A program made the translations under genes and the position numbers. The notes beneath the pieces are model-generated. The model was not told the DNA's origin, did no database searches, and was given only the letters and a program-made list of their open reading frames with translations. A stretch of DNA of 64,000 nucleotides, from NCBI RefSeq assembly GCF_036346855.1, contig NZ_CP107841.1:7382001-7446000 (forward strand), written 5' to 3'. The stretch is from Streptomyces europaeiscabiei. Its GTDB lineage: Bacteria > Actinomycetota > Actinomycetes > Streptomycetales > Streptomycetaceae. Of the stretch, positions 53,206-61,392 are shown one piece after another (position 1 is the stretch's first letter; each line of letters starts with the position of its first letter).

Positions 53206-53618
53206 CGCTCGCGGGCCCGGAGCACGTCCTCCATGCGGTCCTCCACACAGGTGATGAGGGACAGCAGGCGCTCGGAGACCTCGCGGCCGAGCGGGGTGAG
53301 GGTGTAGTCGACGCGGGGCGGGTTGGTGGGCTGGGCCTCGCGGTGGACCAGGCCGTCCCGCTCCAGGGCGTGCAGGGTCTGGGAGAGCATCTTCTCGCTG
53401 ACGCCGTCGACGCGACGACGCAACTCGTTGAAGCGGAGCGATCCCTCGTGCAGGGCACTCATCGTCAGCACGCCCCAGCGGCCCGTGACGTGTTCCAGGG
53501 TGCCCCGCGACGGACAGTTCCTGGCGAACACGTCGAAAGCGAGCTCGTCGAGGTCCAAGGCGTCCGCGCCCGCGGAGGCCTGCGCGGGCGTCACGGCGGT
53601 GTGCGCGGCTGTTTCCAT
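53178..53618 (-). CDS. HxlR family transcriptional regulator
   Basis: 146 aa from ATG 53618. The winged-helix domain reads [45 protein letters not shown] (recognition helix region), [24 protein letters not shown] and GREVSERL. Cys near the N-terminus (ARNCPSR) fits redox- or electrophile-sensing HxlR proteins. A perfect 8-bp dyad lies 40-60 nt upstream. Its target is unclear because the neighbour behind it is convergently arranged mutM and the CAP gene reads the same strand. Confidence 0.9.
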   Translation of the reverse strand: METAAHTAVTPAQASAGADALDLDELAFDVFARNCPSRGTLEHVTGRWGVLTMSALHEGSLRFNELRRRVDGVSEKMLSQTLHALERDGLVHREAQPTNPPRVDYTLTPLGREVSERLLSLITCVEDRMEDVLRARERYDETRGAR

Positions 53619-53657
53619 GTCCCGAGGATACTCCGACGCAGCGCTAACCAGAAGGTT

Positions 53658-53678
53658 GCACTAACTCTTGGTTAGTGC
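53658..53678. promoter_or_regulatory. Candidate HxlR operator
   Basis: GCACTAAC-TCTTG-GTTAGTGC, a perfect 8-bp inverted repeat with a 5-nt centre, between the HxlR gene and the CAP-domain gene. A related GCTAACC / GGTT half lies just left of it. Confidence 0.65.
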
Positions 53679-53697
53679 AGGCTCTCTCGGGTGGTGT

Positions 53698-54672
53698 CTA
53701 GTAGCCGAAGTCCTGTGTCCACCACGGTCCGCCGTCGCCCAGGTGGACACCGACGCCGAGGGTCTTGAAGTCGCAGTTCAGGATGTTCGCCTTGTGGCCG
53801 GGGCTGTTCATCCAGGCCTCCATGACCGCCTCGGCGGTGGCCTGGCCGCGGGCGATGTTCTCGCCGCCCAGGCCGGTGATCCCGAGGGCCGCGGCTCGGT
53901 CCCACGGGTCCTCGCCGTCGGGGTTGGTGTGGTCGAAGAAGCTGCGGAGGGCCATGTCCTCGCTGAAGGTCTCGGCCAGCTTCGCCAGATCGCTGTCGGC
54001 CGCCACCGGGCTGCAGCCCGCCTTGGCCCGCTCCTCGTTGACCAGCAGGAGGACCGCGGCCTCGGCCTGGGTCTCCACGGAGATCTCCACCGGGGGAGTG
54101 GTCTTCTCCTTGTCCTTCTCCTTGGTGGGCTCGGCGGACGGCGTCCTGGCCTTCTCCGAGCCGGAGTCCTTGCCCGCCTTGTCGGAGGGCTTCTTCTCGG
54201 ACGGCTTCTTCGAGGGGGACGGGCTGTTCGACGGCGAGGCCTCGCGCTCGGCGTCACGGCTGGTGGACTCGTCCTCGCGCTGTTCCTGCGCGGCGCCGTC
54301 CGTACCGCCCTGCTGGGTCGCCGCACCCGTCGGCTGGCCGACGGGAACCACCGTCTCGTTGCTGCTGCCCCCGCTGACCGCGTACTTGTCGCCACCCGGG
54401 AGCACCCCGGTGGCGACCGCGACGGTACCGAGGGCGACGGCGGCGGAGACGCCGAGCAGGCCGGTCTTCACGGGAGTCACGGTCCGCTTCTTACGGCGGC
54501 GCGAACCACCGCCGCGCGACGCGGCCTGGGCGTCGGCCTCCAGGACAGCGGCGAACCCGTACAGGTTCTCCGGGCCGTAGTGGGGCTCCTCGGGAGCGAA
54601 GCCCGTGTCGGTGACCCCGGCGCGCCCCCCCCTGGCGGCGCGGCCGGCGGCGGAGCGTCGGTGGCGTCCCAT
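53698..54672 (-). CDS. CAP-domain (SCP/PR1-like) extracellular protein
   Basis: 324 aa from ATG 54672, AGGAAGG upstream. A 66-residue cytoplasmic N-terminus ends in a basic RRRKKR segment, then one membrane helix (67-90), a Ser/Lys/Pro/Glu linker (about 110-195), and a C-terminal CAP domain: AVLLLVNEERAKAGCSPVAAD, FFDHTNPDGEDPWDRAAALG, GENIARGQATAEAVMEAWMNSPGH (His in NSPGH) and GVGVHLGDGGPWWTQDFG. Acts outside the membrane, possibly on peptidoglycan or lipids. Stop TAG at 53698. Confidence 0.9.
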   Translation of the reverse strand: MGRHRRSAAGRAARGGRAGVTDTGFAPEEPHYGPENLYGFAAVLEADAQAASRGGGSRRRKKRTVTPVKTGLLGVSAAVALGTVAVATGVLPGGDKYAVSGGSSNETVVPVGQPTGAATQQGGTDGAAQEQREDESTSRDAEREASPSNSPSPSKKPSEKKPSDKAGKDSGSEKARTPSAEPTKEKDKEKTTPPVEISVETQAEAAVLLLVNEERAKAGCSPVAADSDLAKLAETFSEDMALRSFFDHTNPDGEDPWDRAAALGITGLGGENIARGQATAEAVMEAWMNSPGHKANILNCDFKTLGVGVHLGDGGPWWTQDFGY

Positions 54673-54861
54673 GTCTTGGCCTTCCTCGTCCTTGCGTGTC
54701 CTGCGGTCAACGTTGGAGATGTCGTCAACGTTGTGATCGTCGCCTTCACGAACCTCACACGAAGGGGTGAGTTTCATATGAGATTCATTGGGTGGGGACG
54801 GTACAGCATGGCGCCAGGGGAGGGAGAGACCCGAGGGACATTGGCCCGTTAGCGTGCAGCC

Positions 54862-55143
54862 ATGAGTGAGGATGTACGGCTGGTCGTCTGGGTGCGTGGA
54901 CGGGTGCAAGGGGTGGGTTTCCGCTGGTTCACCCGGGCTCGGGCGCTGGAGACCGGTGGACTGAGTGGTTTTGCTCTCAATTTGGCCGACGGACGGGTCC
55001 AGGTGGTCGCCGAGGGCCCCCGCGAGGCGTGCCAAGGGCTCCTGGAGTGGCTCCAGGGCGACGACACGCCCGGGCGCGTGGACGGCGTCACCGAGATCTG
55101 GGACACACCACGAGGAGGCTACGACGGCTTCGCCATCCGCTGA
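54862..55143 (+). CDS. acyP: Acylphosphatase
   Basis: 93 aa. The signature [15 protein letters not shown] holds phosphate-binding Arg21; [10 protein letters not shown] holds the catalytic Asn40. No Shine-Dalgarno; TAGCGT (54850-54855) lies 6 nt before ATG 54862, consistent with a leaderless message. Between the CAP-domain gene (divergent) and smc. Confidence 0.94.
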   Translation: MSEDVRLVVWVRGRVQGVGFRWFTRARALETGGLSGFALNLADGRVQVVAEGPREACQGLLEWLQGDDTPGRVDGVTEIWDTPRGGYDGFAIR

Positions 55144-55545
55144 CGCCCTTCGGTGAAGCCGGCTGGGCGAGAGTGGAGGGGCACGCCACCGTCATATGCC
55201 AGGAGCATGCACAAACCAGAAATGTGCAGGTGATTGCCAAGACGGGTTTGTCATGGCACGCTCCGAAGAAAGGATGATCCCCTCGCTCCGCCGGCCAGGA
55301 GAGGTCCCGGAAGTGCCGCAGCGTCGCCCCCTCAGGGCTGCGCGGCAGTGGGGTGCCCGCCGATGCGGGGCGTGATCGTGTTGACCGTCAAACTTTTTGG
55401 TGAGACGCTAAAAGCAACCCCGCGCACCTTAGCTGTTTGGCATGGAGAACGGCAGTAAAACTCAACAGTGCCAAGCATCGCGGGTGCGATTCCCTCACGA
55501 CCCACACCGCTTCGGTCGGTCACTCAGTGTGGAGGACCATCCATC
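55144..55545. other. Intergenic region before the small coiled-coil gene
   Basis: About 400 nt without a convincing gene. A TTGACC-GTCAA element (about 55379-55390) has a matching -35 hexamer but no clear -10 at 16-18 nt. The region around 55390-55445 is unusually A+T-rich for this genome. Confidence 0.4.
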
Positions 55546-55746
55546 ATGGCAAAGGCGCTTCTCGGTTACGTCGGCGGCTCCGACCCGCGACTCCTCGCCG
55601 AGATGCGACGGCTCCAGCAGCGTGTCCAGGACCTGGAATCCGAACTCGGACGAATCCAGGCGGAGAACGACGCGCTGACGGCTGCCGCTTCTCACGACTC
55701 GCTCATGGAGCTCGACGCACGCCAGGCGGAGCCTGCGCTCACCTGA
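55546..55746 (+). CDS. 66-aa coiled-coil protein upstream of smc
   Basis: MAKALLGYVGGSDPRLLAEMRRLQQRVQDLESELGRIQAEND... is 66 aa with GGAGG about 12 nt before the ATG. The middle shows heptad-like leucines (LLAEMRRLQQRVQDLESEL), so it should form a short coiled coil. No named domain. It is bounded by a strong T-tailed terminator, so it is transcribed separately from smc. Confidence 0.8.
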   Translation: MAKALLGYVGGSDPRLLAEMRRLQQRVQDLESELGRIQAENDALTAAASHDSLMELDARQAEPALT

Positions 55747-55817
55747 TCACTGCATCGCACCACGACAGACAGCAGTGGTTGGGCTGCTCGTATCAGCCGC
55801 TACGTTGTCAGATCTGC

Positions 55818-55846
55818 AAGGGACGCCTTCTCTAGAGGCGTCCCTT
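55818..55846 (+). terminator. Terminator with T-run before smc
   Basis: 10-bp core stem AAGGGACGCC / GGCGTCCCTT followed by CTTTCTTTC, the most canonical intrinsic terminator in the window. Confidence 0.9.
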
Positions 55847-55970
55847 CTTTCTTTCCCCCCGAACTCCCGAGTTCCCCCACACTCTTCAACGTCTGATGTG
55901 CCCTGCACGTTCATGTGCGAAACCGCGCGTTCATGGAGTGGGACAAGGCCGGAAGGTAGAGTCCGGCGGC

Positions 55971-58900
55971 GTGCACCTCAAGGCCCTGACCCTCCGCGGG
56001 TTCAAATCGTTCGCCTCGGCGACCACGCTCCGCTTCGAGCCGGGCATCACGTGCGTCGTCGGACCGAACGGCTCGGGCAAGTCCAACGTCGTGGACGCGC
56101 TCAGCTGGGTCATGGGCGAACAGGGCGCGAAGTCGCTGCGCGGCGGCAAGATGGAGGACGTCATCTTCGCCGGCACCACCGGGCGCCCCCCGCTCGGCCG
56201 CGCCGAGGTGTCCCTGACCATCGACAACTCCGACGGGGCCCTCCCCATCGAGTACTCCGAGGTCACGATCACGCGGATCATGTTCCGCAACGGTGGCAGC
56301 GAGTACCAGATCAACGGCGACACCTGCCGCCTCCTCGACATCCAGGACCTGCTCTCCGACTCCGGCATCGGCCGTGAGATGCACGTGATCGTCGGCCAGG
56401 GCCGGCTCGACTCCGTCCTGCACGCCGACCCCATGGGCCGCCGCGCCTTCATCGAGGAGGCCGCCGGCGTCCTCAAGCACCGCAAGCGCAAGGAGAAGGC
56501 GCTGCGGAAACTGGACGCCATGCAGGCCAACCTGGCCCGCGTCCAGGACCTCACCGACGAACTCCGCCGCCAGCTCAAGCCGCTGGGCCGCCAGGCCGCC
56601 GTCGCCCGCCGGGCCGCCGTCATCCAGGCGGATCTGCGGGACGCACGGCTGAGGCTGCTGGCCGACGATCTCGTGCGACTCCACGCGGCGCTTCGCACCG
56701 AGGTCGCAGACGAGGCCGCGCTGAAGCAGCGCAAGGACGCCGCCGAGGCCGAACTGAGGAAGGCGCTCCAACGGGAGGCGCTCCTTGAGGGCGAGGTACG
56801 ACGGCTGGCTCCGCGCCTCCGGCGGGCCCAGGAGACCTGGTACGAGCTGTCGCAGCTCGCCGAACGGGTGCGCGGCACGATCTCCTTGGCCGACGCCCGG
56901 ATCAAGAGCGCCACCTCCGCGCCCCCCGAGGAGCGGCGCGGCCGTGACCCGGAGGACATGGAGCGCGAGGCTGCCCGCATCCGCGAACAGGAGGCCGAGC
57001 TCGAAGCTGCCCTGGAGGCGGCCGAGCACGCACTGGAGGACACGGTCGAGCACCGCGCCGAGCTGGAGCGCGAACTGACCGTCGAGGAACGCCGGCTGAA
57101 GGATGTCGCCCGCTCCATCGCCGACCGCCGCGAGAGCCTCGCCCGGCTGAACGGCCAGGTCAACGCCGCCCGCTCCCGCGCGGCCTCCGCCCAGGCCGAG
57201 ATCGACCGTCTCGCAGCCGCCCGCGACGAGGCTCAGGAACGCGCGGTCACCGCCCACGAGGAGTACGAGGCGCTGAAGGCCGAGGTCGACGGCCTCGACG
57301 CCGACGACACCGAACTGGCCGAGCGGCACGACGCCGCGAAGCGCGCCCTGGCCGAGGCCGAGTCCACTCTCACCGCCGCCCGCGACGCCACCACCACCGC
57401 CGAACGCCGCCGCGCCGCCACTCAGGCCCGCCACGAAGCCCTCGCGCTGGGCCTGCGCCGCAAGGACGGCACGGGGGCGTTGCTCACCGCGAAGGACCGG
57501 CTCGGTGGGGTCCTGGGTCCGGCCGCCGAACTCCTGACGGTCGCCCCGGGCCACGAGGTCGCCCTGGCCGCCGCCTTCGGCGCGGCGGCGGACGCCATCG
57601 CCGTGACCACGCCCGCCTCGGCCGCCGAGGCCATCCGGCTGCTCCGGAAACAGGACGCGGGCCGGGCGGCACTGCTGCTGGCGGGGGCGCCGGAGGACGC
57701 CACATCCGCGCTCGACAGGGGCGTGGGGAACCGCGTGCCCGGCCACGACGAACCCGCAGCCGAGCGGCGGCCGCTGCACACGCCCCCTGCCGGGCGACTC
57801 GCAGCCGACCTCGTCCGCGGCCCGTCGGACCTCATGCCGGCCGTACGCCGCCTGCTGCACCGCGTCGTCGTGGTCGACACCCTCGAAGACGCCGAGGACC
57901 TCGTCTACGCGCGCCCCGATCTCACCGCCGTCACCGCCGAAGGCGACCTGCTCGGGGCGCACTTCGCGCACGGCGGATCCGCCGGGGCGCCGAGTCTGCT
58001 GGAGGTGCAGGCCTCCGTCGACGAGGCGGCGGCCGAGCTGGCGGAACTGGCCGTACGGTGTGAGGAGCTGGCCGAGGCCCAGTACAGCGCGGTCGAGTCG
58101 CGGCGCGAACGGGCCGGCCTCGTGGAGGAGCTGGGGGAGCGGCGCCGGGCCGCCGAGCGGGAGAAGTCCGCGGTCGCCCAGCAGCTCGGTCGGCTGGCCG
58201 GGCAGGCGAGGGGCGCCGCGGGGGAGGCCGAGCGGTCCACGGCCGCCGCCGCACGCGCTCAGGAGGCGCTGGACAAGGCGGTACAGGAGGCCGAGGAGCT
58301 GGCCGAACGGCTTGCGGTGGCCGAGGAGATGCCCGTCGAGGAGGAGCCGGACACCTCCGTACGCGATCGGCTCGCGGCGGACGGGGCCAACGCGCGCCAG
58401 ACCGAGATGGAGGCCCGGCTTCAGGTGCGGACGCACGAGGAGCGGGTCAAGGGGCTCGCGGGGCGCGCGGACTCGCTCGACCGGGCCGCGCGCGCCGAGC
58501 GCGAGGCGCGGGCGCGGGCCGAGCAGCGCAGGGCGCGGCTGCGGCACGAGGCGGCCGTGGCGGAGGCCGTCGCGTCCGGTGCCCGACAGCTGCTCCGCCA
58601 CGTCGAGGTCTCCCTCGCCCGCGCGGAGAAGGAACGCACCGCCGCCGACGCCGCCAAGGCACGCAGGGAGCAGGAGCTTGCGCAGGCCCGTGGCGAGGGG
58701 CGCGACCTCAAGGCCGAGCTGGACAAGCTGACCGACTCCGTACACCGGGGCGAGGTGCTCGGCGCCGAGAAGCGGATGCGGATCGAGCAGTTGGAGAGCA
58801 AGGCGCTGGAGGAGCTGGGCGTCGAGCCGGAAGGGCTGATCACGGAGTACGGGCCCGACCAGCTCGTACCGCCGTCGCCTCCTGCCGACGGGGAGGAGCT

Positions 58901-59591
58901 GCCGGAGGACCCGGAACACCCCCGCAATCAGCCGAAGACGTTCCACCGTGCCGAGCAGGAGAAGCGGCTCAGGGCGGCCGAGCGGGCGTACCAGCAGCTC
59001 GGCAAGGTCAATCCGCTGGCGCTGGAGGAGTTCGCGGCCCTGGAGGAGCGGCACAAGTTCCTCAGTGAGCAGCTGGAGGACCTGAAGAAGACCCGCGCCG
59101 ATCTGCTCCAGGTGGTGAAGGAGGTCGACGAACGGGTCGAGCAGGTGTTCGCCGAGGCCTTCTGGGACACCGCACGGGAGTTCGATGGTGTCTTCGGTCG
59201 GCTCTTTCCCGGAGGTGAGGGGCGGCTGATCCTCACCGACCCGGACAACATGCTGACCACCGGCGTCGACGTCGAGGCCCGGCCGCCGGGCAAGAAGGTC
59301 AAGCGGCTGTCACTGCTCTCCGGTGGTGAGCGGTCGCTGACCGCCGTCGCCATGCTCGTGTCGATCTTCAAGGCGCGGCCCAGCCCGTTCTATGTGATGG
59401 ACGAGGTCGAGGCGGCGCTCGACGACACCAACCTGCAGCGGCTGATCCGGATCATGCAGGAGCTGCAGGAGGTGTCGCAGCTCATCGTGATCACCCATCA
59501 GAAGCGGACGATGGAAGTCGCCGACGCGTTGTACGGCGTGTCGATGCAGGGTGACGGCGTGTCGAAGGTCATCAGTCAGAGGCTGCGTTAG
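55971..59591 (+). CDS. smc: Chromosome segregation SMC protein
   Basis: DNA-organising ATPase, 1,206 aa from GTG 55971; TAGAGT 5 nt upstream suggests a leaderless message. Walker A GPNGSGKS (31-38); long coiled coils; hinge at about 500-680 (GGVLGPAAELLTVAPGHE ... ALAAAFGAAADAI ... GGSAGAPSLLEV); C-terminal signature LSGGERSLTA (about 1116) and Walker B FYVMDEVEAALDD. Between hinge residues about 580 and 605 the chain reads SALDRGVGNRVPGHDEPAAE, encoded by DNA that matches the dispersed intergenic repeat of this genome. The protein may be about 20 residues longer than typical Streptomyces Smc; this needs alignment. Confidence 0.95.
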   Translation: MHLKALTLRGFKSFASATTLRFEPGITCVVGPNGSGKSNVVDALSWVMGEQGAKSLRGGKMEDVIFAGTTGRPPLGRAEVSLTIDNSDGALPIEYSEVTITRIMFRNGGSEYQINGDTCRLLDIQDLLSDSGIGREMHVIVGQGRLDSVLHADPMGRRAFIEEAAGVLKHRKRKEKALRKLDAMQANLARVQDLTDELRRQLKPLGRQAAVARRAAVIQADLRDARLRLLADDLVRLHAALRTEVADEAALKQRKDAAEAELRKALQREALLEGEVRRLAPRLRRAQETWYELSQLAERVRGTISLADARIKSATSAPPEERRGRDPEDMEREAARIREQEAELEAALEAAEHALEDTVEHRAELERELTVEERRLKDVARSIADRRESLARLNGQVNAARSRAASAQAEIDRLAAARDEAQERAVTAHEEYEALKAEVDGLDADDTELAERHDAAKRALAEAESTLTAARDATTTAERRRAATQARHEALALGLRRKDGTGALLTAKDRLGGVLGPAAELLTVAPGHEVALAAAFGAAADAIAVTTPASAAEAIRLLRKQDAGRAALLLAGAPEDATSALDRGVGNRVPGHDEPAAERRPLHTPPAGRLAADLVRGPSDLMPAVRRLLHRVVVVDTLEDAEDLVYARPDLTAVTAEGDLLGAHFAHGGSAGAPSLLEVQASVDEAAAELAELAVRCEELAEAQYSAVESRRERAGLVEELGERRRAAEREKSAVAQQLGRLAGQARGAAGEAERSTAAAARAQEALDKAVQEAEELAERLAVAEEMPVEEEPDTSVRDRLAADGANARQTEMEARLQVRTHEERVKGLAGRADSLDRAARAEREARARAEQRRARLRHEAAVAEAVASGARQLLRHVEVSLARAEKERTAADAAKARREQELAQARGEGRDLKAELDKLTDSVHRGEVLGAEKRMRIEQLESKALEELGVEPEGLITEYGPDQLVPPSPPADGEELPEDPEHPRNQPKTFHRAEQEKRLRAAERAYQQLGKVNPLALEEFAALEERHKFLSEQLEDLKKTRADLLQVVKEVDERVEQVFAEAFWDTAREFDGVFGRLFPGGEGRLILTDPDNMLTTGVDVEARPPGKKVKRLSLLSGGERSLTAVAMLVSIFKARPSPFYVMDEVEAALDDTNLQRLIRIMQELQEVSQLIVITHQKRTMEVADALYGVSMQGDGVSKVISQRLR
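57717..57767 (+). repeat. Dispersed repeat half copy inside smc hinge (R7)
   Basis: AGGGGCGTGGGGAACCGCGT followed by CCGGCCACGACGAACCCGCA and GCCGAGC matches the right arm plus flank of copy R1 (9424-9477) with few differences. It is in frame with smc. Confidence 0.7.
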
Positions 59592-59620
59592 TCGCTTCCG
59601 GGTGCGGGTAGGCGGGGCTG

Positions 59621-59641
59621 GTCGCACAGTTCCCACGCCCC
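59621..59641. repeat. Dispersed palindrome, half copy (R8)
   Basis: GTCGCACAGTTCCCACGCCCC-like left arm, 30 nt after the smc stop. Confidence 0.55.
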
Positions 59642-59720
59642 GGGTCTGCAGTCCTGCCATTTCTTCAAGAATTGAACGCAATGTGACGAACCTCGTCTCC
59701 GGGCAACGAAGTACCCCCTC

Positions 59721-59775
59721 TTGACTGCAAAACTTGAAGGCATAGTCTCTGGAATGTTGCTTTTGCCTTCAAGTT
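59721..59775 (+). promoter_or_regulatory. glcP promoter with overlapping operator dyad
   Basis: -35 TTGACT (59721-59726), 16-nt spacer, -10 TAGTCT (59743-59748). A perfect 12-bp inverted repeat AACTTGAAGGCA (59731-59742) / TGCCTTCAAGTT (59764-59775) has its left arm inside the spacer and its right arm about 10-20 nt past the expected start. A second TTCAA-GAA-TTGAA element lies around 59667. Confidence 0.75.
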
Positions 59776-59826
59776 AAAGGTTCCCCCCACGTCGGCAACG
59801 TTGCCGGTGGTCCGAGGAGTACAGAC

Positions 59827-61245
59827 GTGACCAGCAGTGCGCAGGCACCCAGGACGCGAGTGCGGGTCCCCCAGCCCGACCATCTCTCGCACGTGATCTT
59901 CATCGCGGCGGCGGCCGCGATGGGCGGTTTCCTCTTCGGCTACGACAGCGCCGTGATCAACGGCGCCGTCGAAGCCATCCGGCACCGCTACGACATCGGC
60001 TCCACGGCGCTGGCGCAGGTCATCGCCGTCGCGCTGATCGGCTGCGCCGTCGGCGCGGCCACGGCCGGCCGGATAGCCGACCGCATCGGCCGCATCCGGT
60101 GCATGCAGATCGCGGCCGCCCTCTTCACGGTCAGCGCCGTCGGCTCGGCGCTCCCCTTCGCGCTGTACGACCTCGCCTTCTGGCGGATCGTCGGCGGCTT
60201 CGCCATCGGCATGGCGTCCGTCATCGGCCCCGCCTACATCGCCGAGGTCGCCCCGCCCGCGTACCGGGGACGGCTCGGTTCGTTCCAGCAGGCCGCGATC
60301 GTCGTCGGCATCGCCATCTCCCAGCTGGTCAACTGGGGCATCCTGAACGCTGCCGGCGGAGACCAGCGCGGTGAGCTGCTCGGCCTGGAGGCCTGGCAGA
60401 TCATGCTCGGCGTCATGGTCGTCCCGGCCGTGCTGTACGGCCTGCTCTCCTTCGCGATCCCCGAGTCCCCGCGCTTCCTGATCTCCGTCGGCAAGGACGA
60501 GCGCGCCCGCGAGGTGCTCGCCGAGGTCGAGGGCAAGGACGTCGACCTGGACGCCAGGGTCGCCGAGATCGAGTCGGCCATGCACAGCGAGCACAAGTCG
60601 ACCTTCAAGGACCTGCTCGGCGGCGGTTTCCTCTTCAAGCCGATCGTCTGGATCGGCATCGGCCTGTCGGTCTTCCAGCAGTTCGTCGGCATCAACGTCG
60701 CCTTCTACTACTCCGCGACGCTGTGGCAGTCCGTCGGTGTCGACCCGGCCGAGTCGTTCTTCTACTCCTTCACGACCTCGATCATCAACATCGTCGGCAC
60801 CGTCATCGCGATGATCTTCGTGGACCGCATCGGCCGCAAGCCGCTCGCTCTCATCGGCTCCGTCGGCATGGTCGTCGGCCTCGCCCTGGAGGCCTGGGCC
60901 TTCTCCTTCGACCTCGTCGACGGCAAGCTCCCCGCCACACAGGGCTGGGTCGCGCTGATCGCCGCCCACGTCTTCGTCCTCTTCTTCGCCCTTTCCTGGG
61001 GAGTCGTCGTCTGGGTCATGCTCGGTGAGATGTTCCCGAACAGGATCCGTGCCGCCGCCCTGGGCGTGGCCGCGTCCGCGCAGTGGATCGCCAACTGGGC
61101 CATCACCGCGAGCTTCCCGTCCCTGGCCGACTGGAACCTCTCGGTGACCTACATGATCTACACGGTCTTCGCGGCGCTCTCCATCCCCTTCGTCCTGAGG
61201 TTCGTGAAGGAGACGAAGGGCAAGACGCTGGAGGAGATGGGCTGA
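59827..61245 (+). CDS. glcP: Sugar porter MFS transporter (GlcP-type glucose permease)
   Basis: Proton-coupled hexose uptake. 472 aa, 12 predicted helices, GTG 59827 with GAGGAG upstream. Sugar-porter motifs: GGFLFGYDSAVINGAV (helix 1), GRIADRIGRIR (loop 2-3), PAYRGRLGSFQQ, PESPRFL at the centre, QQFVGINVAFYYS (helix 7, sugar contact), DRIGRKPL (loop 8-9), PNRIRAAALG and PFVLRFVKETKGKTLEE at the end. Close to GlcP of S. coelicolor. Ends at a strong hairpin. Confidence 0.94.
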   Translation: MTSSAQAPRTRVRVPQPDHLSHVIFIAAAAAMGGFLFGYDSAVINGAVEAIRHRYDIGSTALAQVIAVALIGCAVGAATAGRIADRIGRIRCMQIAAALFTVSAVGSALPFALYDLAFWRIVGGFAIGMASVIGPAYIAEVAPPAYRGRLGSFQQAAIVVGIAISQLVNWGILNAAGGDQRGELLGLEAWQIMLGVMVVPAVLYGLLSFAIPESPRFLISVGKDERAREVLAEVEGKDVDLDARVAEIESAMHSEHKSTFKDLLGGGFLFKPIVWIGIGLSVFQQFVGINVAFYYSATLWQSVGVDPAESFFYSFTTSIINIVGTVIAMIFVDRIGRKPLALIGSVGMVVGLALEAWAFSFDLVDGKLPATQGWVALIAAHVFVLFFALSWGVVVWVMLGEMFPNRIRAAALGVAASAQWIANWAITASFPSLADWNLSVTYMIYTVFAALSIPFVLRFVKETKGKTLEEMG

Positions 61246-61328
61246 GCCGTCGGCCGTGCACCTCCCAGGGTCCGAGGATCCGAGAAGGGGGGCGAGAGTC
61301 CCCGTTGCCGCCATCCCCGTACCCCTCA

Positions 61329-61365
61329 GCCGTCCCGGCCCGTCCTCCGAGCGGGCCGGGACGGC
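61329..61365. terminator. Bidirectional terminator after glcP
   Basis: Perfect 14-bp stem (61329-61342 / 61352-61365) with 9-nt loop, between convergent glcP and the LLM gene. Confidence 0.85.
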
Positions 61366-61392
61366 GGTTCACCGGAGTGCGAGGCGGGACGG

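Noticed and set aside
55441..55511. tRNA-like stretch before the small coiled-coil gene (GGGTGCGATTCCCTC)
   Set aside because: The T-loop-like segment lacks TTCGA and no acceptor stem or anticodon loop can be formed.
55911..59054. A 1,047-codon minus-strand frame across smc
   Set aside because: Mirror of smc; translation is Gly/Leu-rich without domains.
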